A stretch of 64,000 nt of DNA from Mesobacillus selenatarsenatis SF-1 (GTDB lineage Bacteria > Bacillota > Bacilli > Bacillales > Cytobacillaceae): assembly GCF_000813125.1 (NCBI RefSeq), contig NZ_BASE01000071.1:78643-142642 (forward strand), written 5' to 3'. Of the stretch, positions 46,314 to 56,019 are shown piece after piece. The position numbers and the translations under genes are program-made. Within the stretch, counting starts at the first letter, position 1. The number at the start of each line of letters is the position of its first letter. The notes below the pieces were generated by a model, which did not search any database, had not been told where the DNA came from, and worked only from the letters and a program-made list of their open reading frames with translations.

Positions 46314-47267
46314 TTAGCGTTTTCCACTGTCAAATGTTTCTCCAACAGCCTTTGGTGCTTGTGATGACTTGGAGAATATAACAAGTGCGATTAGCGTCAC
46401 TACATATGGGAAAATCTTCAACAAGATCGGTGGAATAACAGCCAACTCAGGAATTACTTGAGAGACGTTTGCAATCGTACTAGCAAATCCAAAGAATAAT
46501 GTCGCTGCCAGCACGCCTAGCGGTTTCCACTGACCGAAAATCAAGGAAGCTAGTGCAAGAAAGCCCAGACCTGCAACGGTTCCTGTGAATTCACCTGACT
46601 GCGTGACAATAATCAAGGCTCCGCCCAATCCAGCGAAAGCTCCAGAGATTAGTACGCCGCTGTAACGGACTTTCCTGACATTGATTCCTGCTGCTTCAGC
46701 AGCCTGCGGGAATTCACCACATGATCTTAAACGAAGTCCAAACCTTGTTTTATATAAAATGAATGAACTTACGAAAAGAATAGCTAATACAAGCCATGTT
46801 GTAGGATAAGTTTTTGTAAAAAATAAATCTCCAATCACTGGAATATCAGATAGAAAAGGAACATTTGATGGTGAAAAACCGCTTGAAATCCTTATGTTTC
46901 CACTTCCAGTGATATTTCGTGCAAGGAACACGGTCAGGGCAGTGGCAATCATATTGATTGCCGTACCACTGATGATTTGGTTTGCATTCAGATTAATGCT
47001 CGCAAACGCATGCAAGATGGAGAAAAGTATACCAGCAAGTACAGCAGCCAGCAATCCAAGCCATAGTACCAATGTGTGGTTGTCCAATACGCCGCTCAGG
47101 TAATGGATGGACAGAGCGCCAGAGAAGGCTCCAATGACCATTAATCCCTCGAGGGCAATATTAACAATACCGCTTCTTTCACTAAAAAGTCCGCCCAGCG
47201 CCGTAATAAGAAGAGGAATTGTAAAGATAATCGCGTAAGGAAAAATTTGTTCTATTATTGACCACAT
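46314..47267 (-). CDS. nupQ: Nucleoside-type ABC importer permease 2 (NupQ-like)
   Basis: 317 residues, about eight to nine TM helices, with the BPD_transp_2 pattern (LFSERSGIVNIALEGLMVIGAFSGA; INVRKVRYSGVLISGAFAGLGGAL). It pairs with the other permease to form the pore. GGGAGATT precedes the ATG, which follows the nupP stop by one base. NupNOPQ of B. subtilis takes up guanosine; the same family includes BmpA-type purine nucleoside importers. Substrate assigned by family only. Confidence 0.9.
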   Translation of the reverse strand: MWSIIEQIFPYAIIFTIPLLITALGGLFSERSGIVNIALEGLMVIGAFSGALSIHYLSGVLDNHTLVLWLGLLAAVLAGILFSILHAFASINLNANQIISGTAINMIATALTVFLARNITGSGNIRISSGFSPSNVPFLSDIPVIGDLFFTKTYPTTWLVLAILFVSSFILYKTRFGLRLRSCGEFPQAAEAAGINVRKVRYSGVLISGAFAGLGGALIIVTQSGEFTGTVAGLGFLALASLIFGQWKPLGVLAATLFFGFASTIANVSQVIPELAVIPPILLKIFPYVVTLIALVIFSKSSQAPKAVGETFDSGKR

Positions 47268-47268
47268 C

Positions 47269-48348
47269 TTATGAATCTCCCTTCTCGACTACAGGACCAC
47301 TTTTATCTTCTTTGTTTGATTTTTTCGCCTTGAATTTGTTCAATAGACGTTCAATCATTACACTTGTTGCAGCAAAATAAATGATGATCGCGATAATGGT
47401 ATTTGCCAATTCAGGTGGAATTTCAGTCATAGCATTCATGAACCCAGTACCTGAGTATAATATCCCGAACAGCACTGCTGCGAAGAATACACCTACAGGA
47501 TGGTTTGCACCGAGAAGAGCGACCGCGATGCCATCATAACCCTGCGCAGGCAGAATACCAATTTGAATGCTTGAAGCATTTCCTGTATATAATGCTACCC
47601 CACCGACTCCAGCAAGTGCACCTGAAATCAACATGGATAAGATGATGTTGCGGTTAACTTTCATACCTGCATATTCAGCAGCGAATCTGTTAAATCCAAC
47701 TGCCTTCAACTCAAATCCAAGGGTTGTCTTTTCGATGATGAAGGCAATAATGATTACTGCGATGACTGCAAGAAACAGACCTAAGTTAATATAAGATCCA
47801 TCAAACATCTCTGTAAGGAATGGAGTTCGCAAAGTATCTGATTCTGCTAGTTTTTTAGATTCTGTCTCAAGGAATTCTCCCTTGAAATAACCTGGTACAA
47901 TATAGTAAATTGTCCAGTAGGCGATCCAGTTCATCATGATTGTCGAAACAACCTCATGCACATTGAACTTTGCTTTAAGCAAACCGGGAATGAATGCCCA
48001 TAAGGCACCGGCCACCAGACCTGCAAGGACCATTACCAAAAGAAGGATTGGCCTGGATAAATCGAAGGTCAAGGCAACTGCTGTCGCAGCAAGGCCACCA
48101 ACCAGCATTTGTCCGGATGCCCCAATGTTAAAAAGACCTGTGCGGAAAGCAAAAGCGACAGACAAACCAGTGAATATGAGCGGAGTTGCTGTTGCTAAAG
48201 TATTACCGATACGCTCTAAGTTTTTCAATGCTCCTTGAAGTAAATAGGAATAGCCTTCAATCGGATTGCTGCCGATGAACAGCATCAAAATGCCACCAGC
48301 CACCAGACCTAGAATAATAGATATTAATGATACGATGGTATTTCTCAT
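47269..48348 (-). CDS. nupP: Nucleoside-type ABC importer permease 1 (NupP-like)
   Basis: 359 residues with a longer N-terminal region than its partner and about eight TM helices. Family segments: SVAFAFRTGLFNIGASGQMLVGG and FAAEYAGMKVNRNIILSMLISGALAGVGG (the EAA-like coupling helix). Its start overlaps the stop of the ATPase gene by four bases (ATGA), so ATPase and permease production is coupled. The C-terminal tail is charged and cytoplasmic (KKSNKEDKSGPVVEK). Confidence 0.9.
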   Translation of the reverse strand: MRNTIVSLISIILGLVAGGILMLFIGSNPIEGYSYLLQGALKNLERIGNTLATATPLIFTGLSVAFAFRTGLFNIGASGQMLVGGLAATAVALTFDLSRPILLLVMVLAGLVAGALWAFIPGLLKAKFNVHEVVSTIMMNWIAYWTIYYIVPGYFKGEFLETESKKLAESDTLRTPFLTEMFDGSYINLGLFLAVIAVIIIAFIIEKTTLGFELKAVGFNRFAAEYAGMKVNRNIILSMLISGALAGVGGVALYTGNASSIQIGILPAQGYDGIAVALLGANHPVGVFFAAVLFGILYSGTGFMNAMTEIPPELANTIIAIIIYFAATSVMIERLLNKFKAKKSNKEDKSGPVVEKGDS

Positions 48349-49868
48349 ATGCTTCTCTCCTTACCCACGCCTGCCATCATAAGACCAACTTCATTTTCAT
48401 TTGTTTCCGCAGCGATTACCTCGCCTACAAGCTCACCATTATTCACGATGGCGATACGGTCTGAAAGCTGCAGGACCTCGTCAAGCTCTAATGAAATAAG
48501 AAGTACTGCATTCCCTTTGTCGCGATGCTCAATAATCCTTCTATGGATATATTCAATGGAACCTACATCCAAACCACGAGTCGGCTGGACAGCAATCAAG
48601 AGTTTTGGATCCAGCTCAAGCTCTCGGCCGATGATTGCTTTCTGTTGATTTCCACCAGAAAGAGTCCTGGCAATCGAGGAAGCACCTTCACCTGAACGTA
48701 CATCGAAGTTTTCGATGATATTTTGAGCATACGCTTTCATAGCAGGGAAATTCAATAGTCCTCGCTTAGAGAAAGGCTGCTTGTTATAAATTTGAAGCAC
48801 CATATTTGATACAAGTGAGTAATCCAAAACAAGACCGCGCTTTTGCCTGTCTTCCGGAATGTGGCTAATTCCTTTTTCATTCCGCTGACGGATTGGAAGG
48901 TTCGTGATTTCTTCGCCACTGATTAAAATCGTCCCAGACTCAGCTTTTCTTAAGCCAGTGATTGCTTCAACTATTTCTGTCTGTCCATTGCCTTCAACAC
49001 CAGCAATACCGACTATTTCTCCAGCTCGCACTTCCAATGAAAAATCCTTCAAGCCCATAACTTTTCTATTATTTTTAACTGATAAAGAATCTATTTTAAG
49101 TACCACTTCACCAGGGGTACTTTCTTTCTTATCCACTTTGAAAGAGACATGACGTCCGACCATCATTTCGGCAAGACTAGCCTCACTGGATTCTGCCACA
49201 TTGACAGTTCCAATTCCTTTTCCGCGGCGAATTACTGTACAGCGGTCAGCAACTGCCTTTATTTCCTTCAGTTTATGAGTGATAATAATAATAGACTTAC
49301 CTTCGTTAATAAGATTACGCATGATTTTCATCAATTCATCGATTTCTACTGGTGTAAGAACAGCTGTTGGCTCATCAAGAATCAGTACATCTGCTTCGCG
49401 ATAAAGCATCTTCAAAATTTCTACCCTTTGCTGCATACCTACTGAAATATCTTCGATTTTCGCATGAGGATCTACATTCAAACCGTAGTGCTTTGATAAT
49501 TCTTCAATTCTTTTTGCGGCTTTATCAATATCGAGTACCATGCCCTTAAGCGGCTCACTGCCCAATATGATGTTTTCTGTTACAGTGAAATTTTCAACCA
49601 GCTTAAAATGCTGGTGAACCATCCCAATACCTAAACGGTTTGCAACATTAGGATTAGTAATCTTCACTTCTTTGCCATTTACTTTTATTAAGCCTCGTTC
49701 AGGCTGATACATGCCGAACAGAACACCCATCAGGGTTGACTTTCCTGCACCATTCTCACCTAGTAGTGCATGTATTTCCCCTTTTTTAAGGGTAAGGGTA
49801 ATATTATCGTTGGCTACGATACCCGGAAACTCTTTCCGAATATTCAACATCTCAACTACATAACTCAT
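48345..49868 (-). CDS. nupO: Nucleoside-type ABC importer ATPase, two cassettes (NupO-like)
   Basis: 507 residues with tandem ABC cassettes. The first has Walker A GENGAGKST, signature SVGMQQRVE and Walker B LILDEPTAVLTP. The second is degenerate in Walker A (GVEGNGQTE) but keeps the signature LSGGNQQK and a QPTRGLDVG loop, the usual asymmetry of this importer class. ATG 49868 has AGGTGAG upstream. A longer open frame runs into the dispersed repeat and is rejected. Length matches NupO (510). Confidence 0.92.
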   Translation of the reverse strand: MSYVVEMLNIRKEFPGIVANDNITLTLKKGEIHALLGENGAGKSTLMGVLFGMYQPERGLIKVNGKEVKITNPNVANRLGIGMVHQHFKLVENFTVTENIILGSEPLKGMVLDIDKAAKRIEELSKHYGLNVDPHAKIEDISVGMQQRVEILKMLYREADVLILDEPTAVLTPVEIDELMKIMRNLINEGKSIIIITHKLKEIKAVADRCTVIRRGKGIGTVNVAESSEASLAEMMVGRHVSFKVDKKESTPGEVVLKIDSLSVKNNRKVMGLKDFSLEVRAGEIVGIAGVEGNGQTEIVEAITGLRKAESGTILISGEEITNLPIRQRNEKGISHIPEDRQKRGLVLDYSLVSNMVLQIYNKQPFSKRGLLNFPAMKAYAQNIIENFDVRSGEGASSIARTLSGGNQQKAIIGRELELDPKLLIAVQPTRGLDVGSIEYIHRRIIEHRDKGNAVLLISLELDEVLQLSDRIAIVNNGELVGEVIAAETNENEVGLMMAGVGKERSI

Positions 49869-49911
49869 AGTAGCACTCACCTTTGTATTAGACTCTATAC
49901 CTATTAAGAAT

Positions 49912-50024
49912 AGCGTAAGCGCCTTGGTCAGCTTCACAAGAATAGGCCGGGTTACCATGAGGAAGTGATGAAACAAATCCTTGGGAAGGCCGATCGTTTG
50001 GAAGCCAGGCTCTGGAGCTGTACA
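49912..50024. repeat. Dispersed structured repeat, divergent inverted copy
   Basis: Ends AGCGTAAGCGCCTTGGTCAGC and CTGGAGCTGTACA correspond, inverted, to the ends of the 6249-6367 element; the centre differs. It lies between nupN and nupO. Confidence 0.55.
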
Positions 50025-50100
50025 TTTCTATATCGAAATGGAAAATAGCTAAACACATTATAAATAATTTCTAATATTTTCCGTTTTGAGTTTGATAGAC

Positions 50101-50128
50101 AAAAGAGACGGAAAAGACCGTCTCTTTT
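50101..50128 (-). terminator. Terminator between nupN and nupO
   Basis: An 11-bp perfect stem AAAAGAGACGG/CCGTCTCTTTT with a 6-base loop, nine bases after the nupN stop. Partial readthrough would give more binding protein than transporter. Confidence 0.85.
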
Positions 50129-50136
50129 GCAATTTT

Positions 50137-51231
50137 TTACTTGAATAAATCTCCTTGTTCACCAGAGACCTTGATTTCTTCTGATTTAACCTTTTCGTAT
50201 ACTTCCTTTACCTTGCCAGTAGTTTCTTCGCTTAGGTTAGGGTTCTTCTCAGGAAGACCAATTCCATCGTTCTTAGCATCGAAAGTCAATGTTTCTCCGC
50301 CTGGGAATTTGCCATCAATCTCAGCTTGGACCATGTCGAAAGCAACCTGGTCAAGCTTCTTCATTGCTGAAGTCAAGATAACTGACTTGTCGCCATCGTA
50401 CTTACCATCTTCAAACTGGTCAACGTCAACACCTACGATCCAGACGTTATCTCCAGCCTTTGCACGGTTCTTAGCTTCGTTGATCGCTCCAACACCAACA
50501 CCACCTGCAGCAGTGAAGATGACGTCTACGCCACGGTCATAGAATTGGGCTGCGATTTGTCCACCAGCAGCCGCGTTGTCGAATGAACCTTGATATACAA
50601 CGTTCTCAGCTTTCATTGTTACATTTGTGTCAAGATTTTCATTTGCATACTTAAGTCCTTGCTGGAAGCCCCAGTTGAACTTTTGTACTGCTGGAATTTC
50701 CATACCACCGATGAAGCCTGCTTCGCCTTCCTTCAACTCAACCGCTGCAGCAACACCTGCTAGGAAACCAGACTCATGCTCAGCGAAGAATACTGCAACA
50801 GTGTTGTCTTTCACTACTGGATTATAGTCTCCGTTGTGTGGGTTTCCGTCAATGATGACGAATTTAGCATCTTCATATTTATCTTGGGCTTGGAAAACTG
50901 CTGTTTCAAATTTAAAGCCCGGTGTAATGATAAACTTATATTCTGCATCATATAAGTTGCCGATTTCTTTTAGATATTCAGCTTCAGTTGTTCCAGCTGG
51001 CTTAAGGTACTTTGTCTTAACGCCAAGATCTTCCTCAGCCATCAGGATTCCTTCCCAAGTGCCCTGGTTGAAAGATTTGTCATCAATCGTACCTGCGTCA
51101 GTAACCATACCAACTCTTAAGTCTGACTCCTTGCCCTTAGAACTGTCGCCTTCGTCACTTCCGCAACCTGCCAACATTGTACCTGCCGCTAAAAGCAATG
51201 ACATTACCAAACCAAATTTACGCTTTTTCAA
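50137..51231 (-). CDS. nupN: BMP family nucleoside-binding lipoprotein (NupN-like)
   Basis: 364 residues. A lipoprotein signal peptide ends in lipobox LAGC, with the acylated cysteine at 23. The mature protein starts with a serine/aspartate-rich tether, then the BMP motif VGMVTDAGTIDDKSFNQGTWEG, followed by FIGGMEIPAVQKFNWGF and IFTAAGGVGVGAINEAK, which line the nucleoside site in family structures. It delivers substrate to NupOPQ encoded downstream. ATG preceded by GGGGGGTAC. Controlled presumably by the GntR regulator encoded just upstream. Confidence 0.92.
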   Translation of the reverse strand: MKKRKFGLVMSLLLAAGTMLAGCGSDEGDSSKGKESDLRVGMVTDAGTIDDKSFNQGTWEGILMAEEDLGVKTKYLKPAGTTEAEYLKEIGNLYDAEYKFIITPGFKFETAVFQAQDKYEDAKFVIIDGNPHNGDYNPVVKDNTVAVFFAEHESGFLAGVAAAVELKEGEAGFIGGMEIPAVQKFNWGFQQGLKYANENLDTNVTMKAENVVYQGSFDNAAAGGQIAAQFYDRGVDVIFTAAGGVGVGAINEAKNRAKAGDNVWIVGVDVDQFEDGKYDGDKSVILTSAMKKLDQVAFDMVQAEIDGKFPGGETLTFDAKNDGIGLPEKNPNLSEETTGKVKEVYEKVKSEEIKVSGEQGDLFK

Positions 51232-51318
51232 GGTTTGTACCCCCCAGAGAATGTTTGTGATTTCGCAGGAATGTTCTGAAAAACCAATCAGTTAGCGTTT
51301 TCATTTTCTTAAAAAAAA

Positions 51319-52044
51319 TTAAATTCTTCTTCTAAGGACATGAAAACTGAACTTGTCGGCTTTAAAGTAATTAACCGAATAAAGAATTGGAACATCGTTA
51401 TCGTCGAAATGCATTTGCTTCAATACAAGCAGTGCTGTTTCCGGCTCGCATTCAAGGATGGGTGAAATCTTCTCATGATAGCCGATTGGCTCGATTTGGG
51501 CCACTGCGTATGTCACCTTCCGGTTCGATTTGACCTCAAGAAGATGAAGCAATGACTCATCCTCAAAAGAGTAATCTTCCGGCAGGATGCTTGCGGGAAT
51601 CTTGTCCAGACAATAGACAACAGGTTCACCGTTTGCAGTTCTGACCCTTTCGACGAGTGTGATTTCATCATCAAGCGAGCATGAAAAACGACGAATATCT
51701 TCTTCGGTTGGCCCAGTAGTCGTTGAGTTTAAGAAGATTGTACCAGGCTTCATCCCTGCCTGCTCAATCATGCCCGTCACGCTGTTAAGCTGTTCAATGC
51801 CTGACTCAAACAATGGTTTGGCGTTGACAAAGGTTCCTACACCATGCCTGCGAACAATGACGTTTTCTTCTTCAAGGATTCGCAATGCTTCGCGGAGAGT
51901 CGCTCTGCTAACTCCAAGTTGTTTGGCAAGATCGAATTCTGAAGGTAATTTCTCTCTCTCTTTATATATACCTTTTTGAATATCTTGCTTCAGGTGATCG
52001 ATTACTTGTAAATACAGGTGCCGGTTATCTGACTTGATCGACAT
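51319..52044 (-). CDS. ymfC: GntR/HutC family transcriptional regulator YmfC
   Basis: 241 residues. The N-terminal winged helix ([64 protein letters not shown]) and a C-terminal UTRA ligand-binding domain ([23 protein letters not shown]) identify the HutC group. ATG 52044 has GGAGG upstream; the TTG five codons earlier is part of that site. Located directly before the nucleoside importer genes, which it likely represses. An 18-bp palindrome 28 bases upstream of its start is a probable autoregulatory operator. Confidence 0.9.
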   Translation of the reverse strand: MSIKSDNRHLYLQVIDHLKQDIQKGIYKEREKLPSEFDLAKQLGVSRATLREALRILEEENVIVRRHGVGTFVNAKPLFESGIEQLNSVTGMIEQAGMKPGTIFLNSTTTGPTEEDIRRFSCSLDDEITLVERVRTANGEPVVYCLDKIPASILPEDYSFEDESLLHLLEVKSNRKVTYAVAQIEPIGYHEKISPILECEPETALLVLKQMHFDDNDVPILYSVNYFKADKFSFHVLRRRI

Positions 52045-52071
52045 GAGGCGTTCCTCCAACCTTTGCTCAAG

Positions 52072-52089
52072 ACATCAGACATCTGATGT
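52072..52089. promoter_or_regulatory. Palindromic operator upstream of ymfC
   Basis: ACATCAGA-CA-TCTGATGT is a perfect 8-bp inverted repeat in the leader of ymfC. The location suits a GntR-type autoregulator; no experimental site is known to me. Confidence 0.6.
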
Positions 52090-52199
52090 ATAGCATTCCT
52101 ACTAATCGAAAATACTATAACACTTTTTCTGACATAAATAAATAGTGTTTCAACAATTTGTCGAAAAAAGCTAGAATAACCAAAATTGTCACTTTTTCC

Positions 52200-52229
52200 G
52201 GGACAATCAACCTATATTTTTGATATAAT
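52200..52229 (+). promoter_or_regulatory. Candidate plus-strand promoter
   Basis: GGGACA (52200-52205), 18-base spacer, perfect -10 TATAAT (52224-52229). No conventional gene follows on the plus strand; a cre-like site and a mini-ORF do. Confidence 0.4.
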
Positions 52230-52235
52230 AGTAAT

Positions 52236-52251
52236 TTGTAAGCGGTTTTAA
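52236..52251. promoter_or_regulatory. cre-like (CcpA) site
   Basis: TTGTAAGCGGTTTTAA fits WTGNAARCGNWWWCAW with one mismatch. It lies just downstream of the plus-strand -10 and about 190 bases upstream of ymfC, so it could serve either direction. Confidence 0.45.
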
Positions 52252-52302
52252 TAGTATGACATTATTATTCCTCTTATAGGAGGTATCTCCTATATGAAAA
52301 GC

Positions 52303-52330
52303 AAAAGCCGGATGTGACCATCCGGCTTTT
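52303..52330. terminator. spoIIIE terminator (bidirectional)
   Basis: The 12-bp perfect stem AAAAGCCGGATG/CATCCGGCTTTT with a TGAC loop. T-rich flanks exist on both sides, so it could also end a plus-strand transcript. Confidence 0.85.
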
Positions 52331-52351
52331 GTCTCTTTTCAAGTATCGATT

Positions 52352-54688
52352 TTATGCCTCTTCTGACTTAGCCACCAGGACGGTCCTTGGTTTACTTCCT
52401 TCATAAGGACCAACGACACCGCGCAGCTCCATTTCATCAATCAGCCTTGCCGCGCGTGAATACCCTATCCTGAATCTCCTTTGCAGCATGGATACAGAAG
52501 CTGTTTGCATTTCCACCACAAGGTCTACAGCATCACCGTACAATTCATCTTCAACCTCAGACGTGTTCTCAGGTATATCTTCTGGAATCATTTCCTCCTG
52601 ATACTGTGCCTTTTGTTGGCCAATGACGAAGTTTACAACCTCTTCAACCTCTTCATCCGATAAGAAAGCTCCCTGCACCCTGACAGGCTTGGATGCACCG
52701 ACCGGCAGGAACAGCATATCTCCTCTTCCTAGCAGCTTTTCGGCGCCGCCCATATCAAGAATCGTCCGTGAGTCTGTCATAGAAGAAACGGCAAATGCAA
52801 TTCTTGATGGAATATTTGCTTTGATTACCCCTGTAATGACATCAACAGACGGTCTCTGCGTAGCAATGATCAGGTGGATCCCCGCAGCTCGTGCCATCTG
52901 AGCGAGTCTGGTGATTGAATCTTCAACATCAGAAGATGCGACCATCATTAAGTCAGCTAGCTCGTCCACAATTACGACAATGAATGGAAGCAGAGGCTGG
53001 TTGGCTTCTTCCTCGCTATTATACTTCTTAATATATTCATTGTAGCCTTCTATGTTCCTTGTACCAGTGTGTGAGAAGAGCTCATAGCGCCTTTCCATCT
53101 CACTGACCACTTTTTTCAGTGCCTGGGATGCTTTTTTCGCATCGGTAACGACAGGGGCCAGCAGATGTGGAACTCCATTATAAACATTTAACTCTACCAT
53201 TTTCGGATCAATCATCATCAGTTTGACTTCATGAGGCTTTGCCTTCATGAGAATACTAGTGATGATACCGTTAATACATACACTCTTGCCGCTTCCCGTA
53301 GCACCAGCAACAAGAAGGTGGGGCATTTTATTCAATTCTGCGAGCACTGCTTCACCGGTAATATCGCGACCTAAGCCAATTTGCAGTTTTGACCCAGGTT
53401 TGTTGTGCTGTTTTGAATCAATAACTTCCCGTAAAGAAACCATTGCCACCTCGGAATTAGGCACCTCTATTCCAATGGCTGATTTCCCCGGTATAGGCGC
53501 TTCGATCCTGATATCCTTCGCAGCCAAAGCTAGTGCGAGATCATCGTTCAGACTAACAATTCTGCTGACCTTGACACCGACGTCGGGGTGCACTTCATAT
53601 TTCGTAACAGCAGGACCAAGATGCACCTGGGTAACCCTTGCCTTTACGCCAAAGCTGTGGAATGTACGTTCAAGCTTGGCCGCATTGGCATGGATCATTT
53701 CGTATTCCCCGCTCTGGTCGGTTTTATTAGGCAGCTTCAATATATCTATCGGCGGCAGCTCATACGAGGTATTCTCTACCTCAGTAAAAGTAATGGGCTG
53801 TGGCAATTCGTCACCGTCAACTTCTTTGTCAGTTGCAGGCTTAGCCTTCTTCTCCGACTGCTGTGGCTGTGCTTCAGCAGAGTTTGCATAGGCTCGCTCC
53901 GCAAAGCTGGAGATGATTGGCTCCGGAGCTGGCTCCGAGTTAAGGTCAATTGTTTTTTCAACAGTTACTTCCTGCGTATCAGCCTGTTTGCTCTCGATTT
54001 TTGCCTGTTTCGCTTCGAGCGTCTTGGCTTCCTTTCTATGCTGTTGAGCTTCTTTCCACTGCTTTAGATCATCAATGAATGAAATCCATTGACCTCTGAT
54101 AAAACTGCCAATCGGTGTAAGTATTTTCCCCGCAACTTCACTAAAGGTCTTCCCTGTAATGAGAATCGCTCCAATGATAATTAGTAGAAAGGCAATCAAT
54201 TGAGATCCTGCTGCATCAAACAAAAAGTAAAACAGTGCAAACATCACAGCCCCGATCATCCCGCCTCCGAGGTCTGTCGTGCTTGTCTCTCCTTTTGCTT
54301 CCATGACATATAGCTCAAAAGTATTTTTAATGACACTAGGATCCTCAAACTTGCCTCCATTGGATAATAGTTCGAATAACGTCACGTGACTTAATAATAA
54401 GATTGCACCAACAATCAGATATGTACCAAGCAATTTGGTATGGAATATAAATGGGAGGCTGCGTTTCCACATTATATAAATACTGAACACGACCAGCCCT
54501 ACTAGACTGAGCATATACCATTCCCCGAAGAAAAAGCGAAAAAACATCACGACCGCCCTTCCTACAGCACCTAAATCCGCCATCGCTATGATGGCCAACG
54601 CGAGCAGTGCTAACCCGGCAAGTTCATATTGAACTGTTGTTTTCAATGTACTCTTCTTTCTCGATTGCCGTCTTTTCTTTTTGGCCAT
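52352..54688 (-). CDS. spoIIIE: DNA translocase SpoIIIE/FtsK
   Basis: 778 residues. Four N-terminal TM helices (residues about 20-180) are followed by a charged coiled linker (about 200-320) and the translocase motor. Walker A GATGSGKS is at 462-469, Walker [12 protein letters not shown] near 572, then [15 protein letters not shown]. The C-terminal gamma winged helix (about 716-770, [27 protein letters not shown]) reads SRS/KOPS sequence. It pumps the chromosome into the forespore. The membrane segments separate it from the soluble SftA. Length close to B. subtilis (787). Confidence 0.97.
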   Translation of the reverse strand: MAKKKRRQSRKKSTLKTTVQYELAGLALLALAIIAMADLGAVGRAVVMFFRFFFGEWYMLSLVGLVVFSIYIMWKRSLPFIFHTKLLGTYLIVGAILLLSHVTLFELLSNGGKFEDPSVIKNTFELYVMEAKGETSTTDLGGGMIGAVMFALFYFLFDAAGSQLIAFLLIIIGAILITGKTFSEVAGKILTPIGSFIRGQWISFIDDLKQWKEAQQHRKEAKTLEAKQAKIESKQADTQEVTVEKTIDLNSEPAPEPIISSFAERAYANSAEAQPQQSEKKAKPATDKEVDGDELPQPITFTEVENTSYELPPIDILKLPNKTDQSGEYEMIHANAAKLERTFHSFGVKARVTQVHLGPAVTKYEVHPDVGVKVSRIVSLNDDLALALAAKDIRIEAPIPGKSAIGIEVPNSEVAMVSLREVIDSKQHNKPGSKLQIGLGRDITGEAVLAELNKMPHLLVAGATGSGKSVCINGIITSILMKAKPHEVKLMMIDPKMVELNVYNGVPHLLAPVVTDAKKASQALKKVVSEMERRYELFSHTGTRNIEGYNEYIKKYNSEEEANQPLLPFIVVIVDELADLMMVASSDVEDSITRLAQMARAAGIHLIIATQRPSVDVITGVIKANIPSRIAFAVSSMTDSRTILDMGGAEKLLGRGDMLFLPVGASKPVRVQGAFLSDEEVEEVVNFVIGQQKAQYQEEMIPEDIPENTSEVEDELYGDAVDLVVEMQTASVSMLQRRFRIGYSRAARLIDEMELRGVVGPYEGSKPRTVLVAKSEEA

Positions 54689-54765
54689 TTTATCACCTGA
54701 ATATTTATAGCTTCACTATCAGCATAAACAACGAGTCCTGTTCTCAAACTTCAGTAAGAAGAAAA

Positions 54766-54783
54766 GCAGCCCTATTCGGCTGC
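54766..54783 (-). terminator. tepA-ylzJ terminator
   Basis: The stem GCAGCC/GGCTGC with a 6-base loop, then TTTTCTTCTT on the minus strand. Confidence 0.55.
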
Positions 54784-54944
54784 CAATGCTTTAGTGTAAC
54801 CATATTATATCATATTTGCCAGTAGAATCGGCACAATCGTTTTATTAATAACTGTGCTGGAGCACTTTTCTAGGATGCATCTAAACTGTTTACATTTTTA
54901 GCGCTCGTACTAACCTTTTTAATTAAGTCGAGAAATCAACTTAT

Positions 54945-55154
54945 CTAAGATAGTGTAAATGTCGAACCCGGTAAACATGTAGGTTCCATGTAATGGTTTG
55001 GATCAGTACTCATTACCCTTACTACCCGATATTCGTGATTCTCGGTCAATTCAGCCATGATAGGGATTCCGTTATAACTTACCATAACCTGATTTACGGC
55101 TCCCTCTTCTGGAGGGAATACCTGTTCATGCGGCATCATAGTATAAAGGATCAT
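54945..55154 (-). CDS. ylzJ: YlzJ-like small protein
   Basis: 69 residues, conserved in Bacillus between tepA and spo[22 protein letters not shown] and the [24 protein letters not shown] core match the YlzJ family; function is unknown. Its ATG overlaps the tepA stop by four bases (ATGA), so it is translationally coupled. Confidence 0.92.
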   Translation of the reverse strand: MILYTMMPHEQVFPPEEGAVNQVMVSYNGIPIMAELTENHEYRVVRVMSTDPNHYMEPTCLPGSTFTLS

Positions 55155-55891
55155 TGTACAATCACTTCAGACTTTTGTTTATTCATATCTATCAATTCAT
55201 TTAACTTTTTCATCGCCTGTCCAATGCCACCGACTTCATGGATCAGACCAGTCTCAACTGCATCATGGCCGACAACGTTCGTTCCGATGTCCCTTGTCAG
55301 GTTTCCTTTGGCAAACATCAACTCTTTGAATGTTTCTTCAGCGATATTGGAATGCTTCGTAACAAAGTTAACTACTCTTTCCTGCATTTTATCGAGATAT
55401 TCAAAAGTTTGCGGAACTCCAATGACGAGTCCAGTCAACCTGATCGGATGAATCGTCATTGTGGCCGTCTCCGCAATGAACGAATAATCACATGAAACCG
55501 CTATTGGCACTCCGATGGAATGTCCGCCGCCCAGGACAATTGAAACTGTCGGCTTTGAGAGTGAAGCCAGCATCTCTGATATAGCCAATCCTGCCTCCAC
55601 ATCCCCCCCAACAGTATTCAAGATGACAAGCAACCCTTCAATATTCTGGTTTTGTTCAATTGCAACAATTTGAGGAATCAAATGTTCATATTTTGTCGTT
55701 TTATTATGAGGCGGAAGCTGCATATGCCCTTCGATTTGACCGACAATCGTCAAACAATGAATTTTTGAATCCTGAGACAACTGGGGTACATTCGTCTGAC
55801 CAAGCTGTTGGATCTTCTCAAGAAGACCAGATGGTTTGTTCTCCTTATCCCCTTGCTGACCTTCCTGGTTTTCTGAACTGAATTTATTCAT
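55151..55891 (-). CDS. tepA: ClpP-like translocation-enhancing protein TepA
   Basis: 246-residue protein of the crotonase/ClpP fold, possibly a cytoplasmic signal-peptide or translocation-related peptidase. The Ser nucleophile lies in [16 protein letters not shown] and the histidine in TMTIHPIR. The hydrophobic [19 protein letters not shown] strand-helix is the oxyanion region. The N-terminal 40 residues are low-complexity. A candidate ribosome site GGGAGC precedes the ATG. Confidence 0.93.
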   Translation of the reverse strand: MNKFSSENQEGQQGDKENKPSGLLEKIQQLGQTNVPQLSQDSKIHCLTIVGQIEGHMQLPPHNKTTKYEHLIPQIVAIEQNQNIEGLLVILNTVGGDVEAGLAISEMLASLSKPTVSIVLGGGHSIGVPIAVSCDYSFIAETATMTIHPIRLTGLVIGVPQTFEYLDKMQERVVNFVTKHSNIAEETFKELMFAKGNLTRDIGTNVVGHDAVETGLIHEVGGIGQAMKKLNELIDMNKQKSEVIVQ

Positions 55892-55985
55892 ATCCTTTTG
55901 CTCCCTTCAGGCATGATAATTTTAGTATGAACATCATCATCAATTTCATTCCAGAGCTAAAAGAGACATCAACATTTATAATTAA

Positions 55986-56012
55986 AAAGCACTGGCTTTG
56001 AGCCAGTACTTT
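55986..56012 (-). terminator. rnjB terminator
   Basis: The 12-bp stem AAAGCACTGGCT/AGCCAGTACTTT (one wobble) with a TTG loop eight bases after the rnjB stop; TTTTTAATT follows. Confidence 0.8.
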
Positions 56013-56019
56013 ATCGTGC

